DNA of 64,000 bases from Streptomyces avermitilis MA-4680 = NBRC 14893 (GCF_000009765.2 NC_003155.5:1240001-1304000); one strand, 5' to 3'. Shown: positions 34,347 to 43,442, numbered from the stretch's first letter. A program made the numbers and translations. Notes: generated from the sequence alone by a model not told the origin.

Positions 34347-34362
34347 TCGGGTCTAGACCACT
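34347..34362. promoter_or_regulatory. DasR-like operator (dre) upstream of the exopolysaccharide operon
   Basis: TCGGGTCTAGACCACT agrees with the DasR site AGTGGTCTAGACCACT at 13 of 16 positions, including all of the right half and GGTCTAGACC. CTAG is rare in this DNA. It lies 326 bp before the deacetylase ATG. DasR is the GlcNAc-6-P/GlcN-6-P-sensing GntR repressor of Streptomyces. Confidence 0.6.
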
Positions 34363-34572
34363 GCCGCCTCGTACCGGCGGACTCCAGCTCCGCATGGAGT
34401 CCGCCTCAGGCCAAACGACCAGCGCACGCGCCATTCCCACACGCCCTGTCGCACACGCCCCGGCGACCGCGGCGCGGACGTTCCCGCCCCGCACTCGACC
34501 AGTTCGACACCTGCGCTTTTCCGTCATGTTTCGCAGCAGGAGCACGAAAGCTACACAGAGACATCACTATGT

Positions 34573-34652
34573 GACGCGACGGATGCGTCGACGACCCGCG
34601 TCTGAGGGGGGCGAAGGCGTCACGCAAGGGGGTGCGTCCGCTCCTAGGGAGC
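34573..34652 (+). promoter_or_regulatory. Leader region with three small hairpins before the deacetylase gene
   Basis: GACGC/GCGTC (34573-34589), ACGCA/TGCGT (34622-34637) and GCTCC/GGAGC (34640-34652) follow each other, ending 35 bp before the ATG. It may be a structured 5' untranslated region. I could not match it to a known riboswitch class. Confidence 0.35.
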
Positions 34653-34687
34653 AGTGCTCACCCTGCCCGGGGAGGGGACTTCACCGC

Positions 34688-36823
34688 ATGAAGCGGACCA
34701 TTCGCACGACCGCGCTCACAGTGGGCGCGCTCATAGCCTCGCTCGGCTTACCTGCCGGTGCGGCACACGCCGACGCCACCACGCCCCGCATCGATCTGCG
34801 GGTCCTGGTCGTGAGCGACGGCGGTCCGTCCACGGACGCCATCACAGCCGAGCTGGACGCGGCCGGCACCCCGTACACCGAAGTCGACCTGGAGCAGTCC
34901 GGGCGGCCCGTGATCGACGCCGGTTTCCTGGCGGACACGGTTGACGGCAGGCCGCGCGCCAAGTTCCAGGCCGTCGTCCTGCCCAACGACAACCCGTTCC
35001 CGGCGAACTCGGCCGAGATGGCGGCGCTGGCGTCCTACGAGCAGACGTACGCCATCCCGCAGGTCGACGCCTACACCTACGCGCGTCCGGAAGCCGGGCT
35101 CCAGTACCCCGTCCACGGCGGCTACTCCGGGACCGTCGACGGTGTGCAGGCGCAGGTCACGGCGGCCGGCAAGGCGGGGCCGTTCGGTTATCTCGACGCG
35201 GCCGTGCCGTTCGAGGACAACTCCCCGACCGTGGGCGAGAGTTACGCCTACCTCTCGACCCCTGCCGCCGGAGCGGACTTCACCCCGTACGTCGACGCGC
35301 CCATTCCCGGAAAGTCCACCCGGGGTTCGCTCGTGGGCGAGTACCGGCACGACGGGCGGCGCGAACTCGTCGTCACGTTCGTCTACAACCAGTACCAGCA
35401 GCAGTTCCGGCTGCTGGCGCGCGGCATCGTGGAGTGGATGACCGGGGGCGTACACCTCGGCGCCTCCCGCAACTACTTCGCCGTCCACGTCGACGACGTC
35501 TTCGCCGCCGACGACCGCTGGGACACCGAGCTCAACTGCACGCCCGGCGACATCGACTGCGCGCAGGGCGAAGGCGTCCCCAACCCGATCCGCATGACCC
35601 CGTCGGACGTCGACTACGCCACCGCGTGGGAGAGCAGACGCAACTTCACCCTCGACCTGGCCTTCAACGGCGTCGGCAGCGTGGAACAGCGCGAGGAGAA
35701 CAACGGCGTCGACCAGCTCGCCGACAAGCTGATCGCGGACCGCGACCGCTTCCGCTGGCTCAACCACACCTACACGCACGCCTTCCTCGGCTGCCGGCAG
35801 GACACCAGCGTGGTGCCGTGGAAGTGCGCCACCAACACCGACGGCAGCACCGAGTGGGTCAGCCGCGCCGAGGTCTCCGCCGAGATCGCCAACAACCGCC
35901 TCTGGGCCCAGTCGGCCGGACTGCCCCTGGACAACGACGAGTTGGTGACCGGTGAACACTCCGGGCTGAAACTGTCTCCCCAGCAGCCCGAGGACAATCC
36001 CAATCTGGCACTCGCCCTCGCCGACAACGGCGTCGAGTGGCTCGGCTCGGACAACTCCCGCGAACCCGACCAGCGTCAGGTCGGTCCGGCCACCACCGTC
36101 TCCCGCTATCCGATGAACGTCTTCTACAACGCCGGGCGGGCGGCCGAGCAGGTCGACGAGTACAACTGGATCTACACCAGCCGCGCCCAGGGCGGCAGCG
36201 GCATCTGCGAGGACCACTCCGACACCTCCACCTGCCTGACGGCCCCGCTGGCCACCACCACGGGCTACGCCGACTACATCGTGCCGCTGGAGACCAGGAT
36301 CGACCTCGGGCACGTGCTCGCCAACGACCCCAAGCCGCACTTCATCCACCAGTCGAACCTGGCCGAGGACCGCATCGCCTACCCGGTCCTCGACGGCGTC
36401 CTCGACGGGTACAACGACCTGTTCGCGGACAACACCCCCGTGGTGAACCTGCGGATGAAGGACATCGGAACCGAGTTGCAAAGACGCGCCGCCTGGAAGG
36501 CGGCGATCCAGGCCGGCCAGGTCACCGCCTACCGCATCGGCGACACGGTGACCGTCGAGGCGCCGGACGGGGTGGCGGCGACCGCGACCATGCCCACCGG
36601 CACGACCAACGGCAGCGCCGGCTTCGGCGACGCGTACGCGGGCGAGGTGTCGGGCTGGACCACGTCCGCCGGCCGGCCGCTCACCTTCACCCTGCCGTCG
36701 TCCGTCCCCTCACTGTCCGCCACCGTCGCCGGCCAGGACAAGGCGCCGGCGACGCGCACCACGCCGCACACCCGCGTCCCGGCCGGCGTGACCGAGCAGG
36801 TGCCGTACACCCCGGAGCACTGA
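34688..36823 (+). CDS. Secreted exopolysaccharide deacetylase, Agd3/CE18-like
   Basis: A 711-residue exported protein: Sec signal (residues 1-30, ending AHADA), an N-terminal alpha/beta domain (LRVLVVSDGGPSTDAITAEL), then a catalytic domain with an NodB-like metal set. FAVHVDDVFAADDRWD supplies the Asp pair (about residue 266) and LNHTYTHAFLGC the H...H pair (about 360); HFIHQSNLAEDRI follows later. Size and order fit Agd3 (CE18), the N-acetylgalactosamine deacetylase of fungal galactosaminogalactan, better than short CE4 enzymes. It is the first gene of the operon encoding a PelF-type transferase and a Spherulin4 hydrolase. Partial deacetylation would make a cationic, adhesive polymer. The assignment comes from motifs and context. 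Confidence 0.72.
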   Translation: MKRTIRTTALTVGALIASLGLPAGAAHADATTPRIDLRVLVVSDGGPSTDAITAELDAAGTPYTEVDLEQSGRPVIDAGFLADTVDGRPRAKFQAVVLPNDNPFPANSAEMAALASYEQTYAIPQVDAYTYARPEAGLQYPVHGGYSGTVDGVQAQVTAAGKAGPFGYLDAAVPFEDNSPTVGESYAYLSTPAAGADFTPYVDAPIPGKSTRGSLVGEYRHDGRRELVVTFVYNQYQQQFRLLARGIVEWMTGGVHLGASRNYFAVHVDDVFAADDRWDTELNCTPGDIDCAQGEGVPNPIRMTPSDVDYATAWESRRNFTLDLAFNGVGSVEQREENNGVDQLADKLIADRDRFRWLNHTYTHAFLGCRQDTSVVPWKCATNTDGSTEWVSRAEVSAEIANNRLWAQSAGLPLDNDELVTGEHSGLKLSPQQPEDNPNLALALADNGVEWLGSDNSREPDQRQVGPATTVSRYPMNVFYNAGRAAEQVDEYNWIYTSRAQGGSGICEDHSDTSTCLTAPLATTTGYADYIVPLETRIDLGHVLANDPKPHFIHQSNLAEDRIAYPVLDGVLDGYNDLFADNTPVVNLRMKDIGTELQRRAAWKAAIQAGQVTAYRIGDTVTVEAPDGVAATATMPTGTTNGSAGFGDAYAGEVSGWTTSAGRPLTFTLPSSVPSLSATVAGQDKAPATRTTPHTRVPAGVTEQVPYTPEH

Positions 36824-36909
36824 ACAGCGCACCGACCGAAGGTCCCGGCCGCACCATCCGCGGCCGGGACCGGCACGACCACCCCATACCTCGGCCGTGG
36901 AGCACATCG

Positions 36910-38451
36910 ATGCACGTTCACCACGGCGCGCGACGCCCCGGCGCTACGCGCGTCACCCTGCTCACCGAAGGAACGTATCCGCACAGTCACGGCGGCGTGA
37001 GCGTCTGGTGCGACCAACTCGTCGGCGGCATGCCCGATATCGACTTCGACGTCATCGCCGTCACCGGCACCGGACGCGAACCGATCGTGTGGGACATTCC
37101 CGGACATGTCTCTCGGGTCGCGGCGGTCCCCATGTGGGGGCCCGCGCCCGAAGGCCGCGCGCCCCGTGGGCGCCGCCGGAACCGGCTCGCCAGCGCCTAC
37201 GAGCAGTTCCTCACCGCCCTGCTCGACCCGTGTGCGGAGGACAGGTTCGGCACCGCCCTCTACGTGATGGCGCGGGCCGCGGCGGACGGGATGCTGAGTC
37301 CGTTCCTGCGCGGCGACCGGGCGATCAGCATCCTCACCGCCGTGTGGAACCGACCTGGGCTGGCCGTGCGCGAGGCCCGGCCGACCCTGCACGACGCCAT
37401 CACCGCCACCGCCCTGCTGGAACACGCCCTGCGCCCGCTGGCCACGCCGCTGCCGCGGGACGGGGTGGCGCACGCGGTCAGCGGCGGTGTCGCCGCGCTG
37501 CCGGGACTGGCCGCGCTCGAACGGCACGGCGTCCCGCTGCTGGTGACCGAGCACGGCGTGTATCTGCGCGAGCGCTACCTCGGCTACCGCACCGCCCCCT
37601 ACCGCTGGCCCGTGAAGGCCGTCGTCCTGGGCTTCTTCCGGCTGCTGGCCGAAGAGACCTACCTGCGGGCGGCACTGATCACACCGGGCAACCGCTACAA
37701 CCGGCTGTGGGAGGAACAGGGCGGCGCGGACCCCGAGTCGATCCGCACCGTCTACAACGGCGTGGACCCCGCCGCGTTCCCGCCGGCCGGCCCCGAGCCG
37801 GACGCACCCACCCTCAGCTGGGCCGGCCGGGTCGACCCCATCAAGGACCTGGAGACCCTGATCCGCGCCTTCGCCCTCGTACGGTCCCAACTACCCGAGG
37901 CGCGGCTGCGGTTGTTCGGCGGCACACCGCGCGGCGGCGAGGCCTACCGGGAGCGGTGCGAGGCGTTGGCCGCCGAACTCGGTCATGCGGAAGCGGTCAC
38001 GTTCGAGGGCCGCGTCGACGACATCAAGGACGCCTACGCCGCCGGCAACGTCGTGATGCTCTCCAGCATCAGCGAGGGTTTCCCCTTCACCCTGATCGAG
38101 GCCATGTCCTGCGGGCGGGCTACCGTCTCCACGGACGTGGGCGGCGTACGGGAGGCCGTGGGCGACACCGGTCTCGTCGTTCCGCCGCGCGATCCGGCCG
38201 CCATGGCCGCCGCCGCGCTGAAGCTGCTGGGTGATCCCGAGCGGCGCCGGTCGATGGGCGAGGCGGCACGGCTGCGGGTGATCGAGCAGTTCACGCTGCG
38301 GCAGACCGTCGACACCTTCCGCTCCATCTACCTGGAGCTGTCGGCGCCCGGCCGGACGACACGGCGCGACCCATGGACGCCCGACGCCGACGCCGGTCTC
38401 TCGACGACGGCCGGCCCCGCGGCCGCGAGAATGGGGAGCCTGGCCGGATGA
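36910..38451 (+). CDS. PelF-type glycosyltransferase (DUF3492 plus GT4)
   Basis: A 513-residue cytoplasmic glycosyltransferase. The N-terminal DUF3492 starts VTLLTEGTYPHSHGGVSVWCDQLV. The middle has LLVTEHGVYLRERYLGYR, and the GT4 donor domain includes LSWAGRVDPIKDLETLIRAF, EGRVDDIKDAYAAGNVVMLS and the E..7..E motif SEGFPFTLIEAMSCGR. PelF polymerises the Pel polysaccharide from UDP-GalNAc/GlcNAc in other bacteria. ATG 36910 lies 87 bp after the deacetylase gene. The stop overlaps the membrane-protein start (ATGA), consistent with a synthase-exporter pair. Confidence 0.88.
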   Translation: MHVHHGARRPGATRVTLLTEGTYPHSHGGVSVWCDQLVGGMPDIDFDVIAVTGTGREPIVWDIPGHVSRVAAVPMWGPAPEGRAPRGRRRNRLASAYEQFLTALLDPCAEDRFGTALYVMARAAADGMLSPFLRGDRAISILTAVWNRPGLAVREARPTLHDAITATALLEHALRPLATPLPRDGVAHAVSGGVAALPGLAALERHGVPLLVTEHGVYLRERYLGYRTAPYRWPVKAVVLGFFRLLAEETYLRAALITPGNRYNRLWEEQGGADPESIRTVYNGVDPAAFPPAGPEPDAPTLSWAGRVDPIKDLETLIRAFALVRSQLPEARLRLFGGTPRGGEAYRERCEALAAELGHAEAVTFEGRVDDIKDAYAAGNVVMLSSISEGFPFTLIEAMSCGRATVSTDVGGVREAVGDTGLVVPPRDPAAMAAAALKLLGDPERRRSMGEAARLRVIEQFTLRQTVDTFRSIYLELSAPGRTTRRDPWTPDADAGLSTTAGPAAARMGSLAG

Positions 38452-39854
38452 GCGGACCGATGGCACTCGAACCCGGCGGCACGGAACAGGACACGCTGGC
38501 CCTCAGACTCGCCGAGGACCGCCCCCTCGCCCCGCGACCGCCGGACGACCACACCGTCGCCCTGCGCCTGCCGGGCCGCGGCACCGACTCCGACGCGGTC
38601 GACCGGCTCGCCGCCGAACTGGCCGACCGCATAGGGCCCGCCGTCCACTCCTACGAGGTGGCCGCGCTGCTGGAGTCGGAGGGACTGACGGCGGAGACGA
38701 TCCAGGAGCGGTACGGGCACGCGAACCTGTTCGCGCTCGCCTCCACGCTGTACGCGCGCGTACCGCGTACCTACCCCGAGCCCCCGCGGCCGGCCGACCC
38801 ATGGCGCCCGGACCATGTGCGATGCGCACTGCGGGGAGCGCTGTTCGCGCTGCCGGGACTCGCCTATCTGCTCACCGGGCGGCTGTGGCACGCCGAACGC
38901 GACACGTCCGTGCTGATCGTGGCCGGGCTCGTCTCCTGGGCCTGGGGCCAGGCGCTGGGACACCGGGCCTATCTGCGCATGACCACGGGACGGCGGGAAG
39001 CGGGCCGCACGCTCCTCAAAGGCGCACCCCTGGGTGCCGCGGCGGCCACGCTGGCCGGGGCGGTGTTCGCCGGGGCCGGCACGGTGGCCCTGATCGCGGC
39101 CGCGCAGTCGGTGTACCTCTCGGCGGCCGGCGTGCTGCTGGTGCTGGGCCGCGAGCGGCTGCTGCTGGCCGCGCTCACACCGGTGATCGCCGGTGCGGTG
39201 GTGCTGCCCTGGTGGGAACCGGGCCCCGTACTGCGGGCCGGGCTGCCGCTGCTAGCGCTCCTCGCCGCGACCGCCGCGGCCGGCTGGTCGCTGCGGGTCA
39301 CCCTCGCGGCCTCCCCCGCCCCGGGCGCCACCCGGCCCGGGCTGCTGCGGTCGCTGCCGTACGGCCTGTTCGGCCTCGCCGCGGGGGTGCTGGTGCTGCT
39401 GGAGGGCCGCCGGCACCCGTACGCCGTGATCGTGCTGACCCTGAGCATGGGGCCGGCCGAGTGGCTGCTGTACCGCTACCGCGGGATGTCGGTGGCCGCA
39501 CTACGGGCGACCGCGACACCGGCCGCCTTCCTGCTGCGTTCGGCCGGCGTCCTCGGCTTCTGCCTGCTCGCCTATCTCCTTCCGCTGCTCCCGGCGGCGC
39601 TGCTCACCGGTGCCGAGCCGGCCCCCTTGCTGCTGCTCGCGGCGACCCTGTGGACCGCGCTGCTGCTCCAGGCCTTCGGCGTGGCCTGGCCGCCGGCCGG
39701 GGTGTGCCTCGCGGCCGCCGGCGGGGCCGGGGCGATCACCTTGTTCCATCTCCCACCGGGCGCTGCCGCGCTGTCGCTGTGCTGCGGCGCGGCCGCCCTG
39801 TGTCTCACGGCGTGCGCGCTGCGGCTGCTCGGGCGGCCCGCCGCGCACGCCTGA
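38448..39854 (+). CDS. Polytopic membrane protein, PelG-like position in the exopolysaccharide operon
   Basis: A 468-residue protein. About 125 N-terminal soluble residues (LADRIGPAVHSYEVAALLES, YGHANLFALASTLYARVPRT) precede some ten hydrophobic helices (LFALPGLAYLLTGRLW through LSLCCGAAALCLTACALRLL). It overlaps the PelF stop, and GGGGAG lies upstream. In Pel systems PelF pairs with the Wzx-like membrane protein PelG, and this protein occupies that place. I cannot show homology to PelG from sequence alone. Likely role: export of, or scaffolding for, the polysaccharide synthase. Confidence 0.65.
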   Translation: MSGPMALEPGGTEQDTLALRLAEDRPLAPRPPDDHTVALRLPGRGTDSDAVDRLAAELADRIGPAVHSYEVAALLESEGLTAETIQERYGHANLFALASTLYARVPRTYPEPPRPADPWRPDHVRCALRGALFALPGLAYLLTGRLWHAERDTSVLIVAGLVSWAWGQALGHRAYLRMTTGRREAGRTLLKGAPLGAAAATLAGAVFAGAGTVALIAAAQSVYLSAAGVLLVLGRERLLLAALTPVIAGAVVLPWWEPGPVLRAGLPLLALLAATAAAGWSLRVTLAASPAPGATRPGLLRSLPYGLFGLAAGVLVLLEGRRHPYAVIVLTLSMGPAEWLLYRYRGMSVAALRATATPAAFLLRSAGVLGFCLLAYLLPLLPAALLTGAEPAPLLLLAATLWTALLLQAFGVAWPPAGVCLAAAGGAGAITLFHLPPGAAALSLCCGAAALCLTACALRLLGRPAAHA

Positions 39855-40006
39855 CCGCAAGGTCCGCATCCCGCACGCCACCGCACTCCGCTCGACACCG
39901 CACCGCGTCCGGCCGACCACCGGACGACACCGGCCCCCGACAGAACGACATCCGACGCCTTGACACCACGGACATCACACGTGCAACCGACCGGAAGGAC
40001 CATGAG

Positions 40007-41016
40007 TTGACCCCCGCACCGCTCGCCGCCGTCACCGGAGCCGAGGGTTTCATCGGCTCGCACCTCACCGAGGCGCTGGTCGCCTCCGGGCACCGGGTGA
40101 GGGCCATGGCGCAATACAACTCCTTCTCCTCCTACGGCTGGCTGGAGACCCTGCCCGCGGACGTCCTCGACCACGTCGAGATCGTCCTCGGCGACGTCCG
40201 CGACCCCGGCTCGGTCCGCGGGCTCGTCGAAGGCGCCGACTGCGTCTACCACTTGGCCGCCCTCATCGCGATCCCGTACTCCTACCAGGCGCCGCACAGC
40301 TACGTGGACACCAACGTCACCGGCACGCTCAACGTGCTGGAGGCCGTACGGGCCCTCGGCACACCCCGCCTCGTGCACACCTCCACCAGCGAGACCTACG
40401 GCACCGCGCAGACCGTGCCGATCACCGAGGACCACCCCATCAACACCCAGTCCCCGTACGCCGCGTCCAAGGCGGGCGGGGACCGGCTCGCCGACAGCTA
40501 TCACGCGAGCTTCGACACCCCGGTGGTGACGCTGCGCCCGTTCAACACCTTCGGCCCGCGCCAGTCGATGCGGGCGGTGATCCCCAGCGTCATCGGCCAG
40601 GTGGCGGCCGGCGCGCGCACCCTCACCCTCGGCGACCTGCGCCCCACCCGCGACTTCACCTATGTCAAGGACACCGCGCAGGCCTTCCTCGCGGTGGGCA
40701 CCGCGCCCGCCGCGCAGGTGGTGGGCCGGACCTTCAACGCCGGCACCGGCGGCGAGATCTCGGTCGGTGACCTGGTCGGGGGCTTGATCGGGCAAGGGTG
40801 AATGGACGCCTCCCTCGACGTGGCGCGGAGGACGCGCAGCGCATCCGGCCCGCCAACTCCGAGGTGATGCGGCTGGTCGCCGACGCGAGCCGCCTGAACG
40901 CGGCGACCGGCTGGAGCCCGGCCCACGACCTGGAGCAGGGTCTCGCGCACACCGTGGAGTTCTTCCGCGACCCGGCCAACCTCGCCCGCTACAAGACCGG
41001 CATCTACAACATCTGA
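40007..41016 (+). pseudogene. NAD-dependent sugar-nucleotide epimerase (extended SDR), frame disrupted near the 3' end
   Basis: A UDP-sugar 4-epimerase-like enzyme: AAVTGAEGFIGSHLTEAL (NAD loop), VHTSTSETYGT, SPYAASKAGGD (YxxxK) and RPFNTFGPRQS. TTG 40007 is the likely start, 7 bases after GGAAGGA; the nearer ATG 40002 is out of frame and stops at once. The frame hits TGA at 40799-40801. The missing C-terminus (EDAQRIRPANSEVMRLVADASRLNAATGWSP to YKTGIYNI) continues in another frame to 41016. Between 40770 and 40830 the DNA looks as if about eight single bases were duplicated (for example GGGGG, CTTG, GGGC, AAGGG, TGAA), compared with the reading a family member should have. A cluster like that suggests sequence error as much as decay. 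Confidence 0.75.
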
Positions 41017-41048
41017 CCCGTCCGGCACGTCCACGAAGGAGGAGCCCC

Positions 41049-41762
41049 ATGCACGCAGTGATACTGGCGGGAGGCAAGGGCGTCCGGCTGCGGCCCTACA
41101 CCACCGCGCTGCCCAAGCCGCTCGTGCCCATCGGCGACCAGCACGCCATCCTGGAGATCGTGCTGCGCCAACTCGCCGCGGCCGGCTTCACCGGCTGCAC
41201 CATCGCCATCGGTCACCTGGGCGAGATCATCCGCGCCTACGTCGGTGACGGCTCCCAGTGGGGCATGGCCGTCGACTACGCCACCGAGGAGAGTCCCCTG
41301 GGCACCATGGGCCCGCTGCTCACCATGCGCGAGCGTCTGCCCGAGTCGTTCCTGGTGATGAACGGCGACATCCTCACCGACCTCGACTACGCCGACGTCC
41401 TCCGGCAGCACCGGGACTCGGGCGCACCGCTGACGATCGCCACGTACGCCCGCAAGGTACACATCGACTTCGGGGTCCTGACCACCCAGGCCGGCCGGGT
41501 CGTCGGGTTCACCGAGAAGCCGAGCATGGACTACCGCGTCTCCATGGGCGTGTACGGGCTGTCCCGGAAGACGCTCGACGGCTACACCCCCGGGCTGCCG
41601 CTCGGCTTCGACGAGCTGGTGCTGGATCTGCTCAAGACGCCGAACCTGCCGCACGCGTACGACTTCGACGGGTACTGGCTCGACATCGGCCGGCCCGACG
41701 ACTACGACCGGGCCAACGCCGAGTTCACCACTCGCAAGTCGCTGTTGCTCAAGGGAGCCTGA
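41049..41762 (+). CDS. Sugar nucleotidyltransferase
   Basis: A 237-residue NTP-transferase: the pyrophosphorylase signature is AVILAGGKGVRLRPYT with PKPLVPIGD, followed by FLVMNGDILTDLDYADVL (metal Asp), GRVVGFTEKPSMDYRVSMGVYG and YWLDIGRPDDYDRANAEF. It makes an NDP-sugar from a sugar 1-phosphate. It lacks a C-terminal acyltransferase repeat, so it is glucose- or mannose-type rather than GlmU. GGAGGAG precedes the ATG. It lies between two epimerases in the exopolysaccharide operon and presumably supplies their substrate. Confidence 0.88.
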   Translation: MHAVILAGGKGVRLRPYTTALPKPLVPIGDQHAILEIVLRQLAAAGFTGCTIAIGHLGEIIRAYVGDGSQWGMAVDYATEESPLGTMGPLLTMRERLPESFLVMNGDILTDLDYADVLRQHRDSGAPLTIATYARKVHIDFGVLTTQAGRVVGFTEKPSMDYRVSMGVYGLSRKTLDGYTPGLPLGFDELVLDLLKTPNLPHAYDFDGYWLDIGRPDDYDRANAEFTTRKSLLLKGA

Positions 41763-41769
41763 CCACCGC

Positions 41770-42696
41770 ATGCGCATTCTCGTCCTGGGCTTCACCGGCT
41801 ATCTGGGCCGTCACGTCGTCGAGCGGCTGCGCGCCCTGCCGGGCACACGGGTGCTCGGCGGCGGCCGCTCGGCGGGCGCGGAGTTCGGCATCGACCTCGC
41901 CACCGCTCGCCCGGACACGCTGGCGAAGGCCCTGGCGTCGGCCGCGCCCGACGCCGTGATCAACTGCGCGGGCGCGACCGGCGGGGACGCCGTGACCCTC
42001 GCCGAAGTCAACTCCCGTGGCCCCGCCGTCCTGTGCGCGGCGCTGCGGGAGGCGGCGCCCTCCGCGCGCCTCGTCCATCTGGGCTCGGCCGCCGAGTACG
42101 GCCCCGGCACCCGAGGCATCAGGGTGACCGAGTCGGCGGCCACCCGTCCCCTTACCCCGTACGGCGCCACCAAGCTCGCCGGCACGATCACGATCACCAC
42201 CTCCGGCCTCGACGCGGTGGTACTGCGGGTGGGCAACCCCGTGGGGCCCGGTGCCCCGCTCACCGGGCTGCCCGGCCGGGTCGCCGGACTGCTGCTCGCG
42301 TCAGGCGGTGACCCGGACGCGGTGATCCGGCTGGGTGACCTGTCGGCCCACCGCGACTTCGTGGACGTACGCGACGTGGCGCGGGCCGCGGTGCTCGCGG
42401 CGACGGCACCGGCGCCGCTGCCGCGCGTCCTCAACATCGGCAGCGGGAGCGCCGTGCCGGTGCGCGACCTGGTCGCGGCGCTGACACACGTCGCGGGATT
42501 CCCGGGGAGGGTGGAGGAGAAGGGCGGCGGATCCGCACGTTCGGCAGAGGTCTCCTGGCAGTGTTCCGACATCGGCGCCGCCGGTGACACCCTCGGCTGG
42601 CGGCCGTCGTACACCCTCGACGCCTCCCTGGCCGCGCTGTGGGCGGCGGTCAGGGAGGGGCCGTCGCCCCGGCTGGACGGGGGCCGCGCGCCGTGA
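41770..42696 (+). CDS. NAD-dependent epimerase/reductase (extended SDR)
   Basis: A 308-residue Rossmann enzyme: MRILVLGFTGYLGRHVVERL, VINCAGATGGDAVTLAEVNS, LVHLGSAAEYGP, the PYGATKLAG YxxxK pair and GDLSAHRDFVDVRDVARAAV. It is likely a dehydratase/epimerase or dTDP-sugar-reductase-type enzyme acting on the NDP-sugar made by the preceding gene, 7 bp upstream. Its stop overlaps the next gene's GTG. The exact reaction is not readable. Confidence 0.85.
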   Translation: MRILVLGFTGYLGRHVVERLRALPGTRVLGGGRSAGAEFGIDLATARPDTLAKALASAAPDAVINCAGATGGDAVTLAEVNSRGPAVLCAALREAAPSARLVHLGSAAEYGPGTRGIRVTESAATRPLTPYGATKLAGTITITTSGLDAVVLRVGNPVGPGAPLTGLPGRVAGLLLASGGDPDAVIRLGDLSAHRDFVDVRDVARAAVLAATAPAPLPRVLNIGSGSAVPVRDLVAALTHVAGFPGRVEEKGGGSARSAEVSWQCSDIGAAGDTLGWRPSYTLDASLAALWAAVREGPSPRLDGGRAP

Positions 42697-43355
42697 GCCT
42701 CCTGATCCCGCTGTACGTCCACCCGGCCGAGGACCCGGGCGCGTGGCACCGCCTGATCACGGCGGCCGACCGTACGTACGCCGTCGTGCTCAACCCGGCG
42801 AACGGACCGGGCACGAGCCCCGACCCGGCCTTCGCCGCGGCGGCCGGCGCGCTGCGGGCCGCGGGCGCCCGCCTGCTCGGTTACGTCGACACCAACTATG
42901 GCGCGCGTACGGCGGCCGAGGTCGCGGACGATGTCGTGCGGCACCGGGAGTGGTACGCGGCCGACGGCTGTTTCCTCGACCGGGTGACCTCCGCACCGGC
43001 CGAACTTCCCCTCTGCAAAAGGCTGGTGCAGACCGTACGGCGGCTCGGCGCCTCGCCGGTCGTGCTGAATCCGGGCGTCCATCCGGCGCCGGGATACGCC
43101 CGCCTCGCCGATCTGGTGGTCACCTTCGAAGGCCACTGGTCCACCTACGTGTCGGCGTTCAGCAGACCGGCATGGACCCTGCGGCACCCGCCGGAGCGGT
43201 TCTGCCACCTCGTCTATGGCGTGCCCGAGGCCCTCGTACCCCTCGCCGTGCGCACCGCACGCGAGCGCGGCGCGGCCGTGTGCGGACCGGTCACGGGCGA
43301 AATCCCCAACCCCTGGACGCGACTGACACCCGCCCTGGGCGAGACGGAGCAATGA
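42693..43355 (+). CDS. Spherulin4-like glycoside hydrolase (GH135 type)
   Basis: A 220-residue TIM-barrel-like protein of the spherulation-specific family 4: SLLIPLYVHPAEDPGAWHRL, YAVVLNPANGPGTSPDPAFA, ARLLGYVDTNYGARTAAEV, EWYAADGCFLDRVTSAPAEL (acidic catalytic region) and VLNPGVHPAPGY. Fungal Sph3 (GH135) cleaves N-acetylgalactosamine stretches of galactosaminogalactan. No signal peptide is visible, unlike Sph3, so it may act inside the cell or leave by another route. GTG 42693 overlaps the previous stop. It is the last gene of the operon, followed by a terminator. Confidence 0.82.
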   Translation: MSLLIPLYVHPAEDPGAWHRLITAADRTYAVVLNPANGPGTSPDPAFAAAAGALRAAGARLLGYVDTNYGARTAAEVADDVVRHREWYAADGCFLDRVTSAPAELPLCKRLVQTVRRLGASPVVLNPGVHPAPGYARLADLVVTFEGHWSTYVSAFSRPAWTLRHPPERFCHLVYGVPEALVPLAVRTARERGAAVCGPVTGEIPNPWTRLTPALGETEQ

Positions 43356-43396
43356 GACATACGGGGTCGGAACGCGCGTGTGTGAGGCCCTGGGCA

Positions 43397-43428
43397 AGGC
43401 CCGAACCGGCGCCGGCCGGTTCGGGCCT
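43397..43428. terminator. Hairpin terminator ending the exopolysaccharide operon
   Basis: AGGCCCGAACCGG pairs over 13 bp across CGCCGG. It also serves the convergent minus-strand gene. Confidence 0.8.
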
Positions 43429-43442
43429 CCGCCGTGCGCGGG

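Noticed and set aside
34563-34687. GEMM-type c-di-GMP riboswitch
   Set aside because: The conserved GEMM core and tetraloop-receptor pattern are not present; only generic hairpins can be seen.
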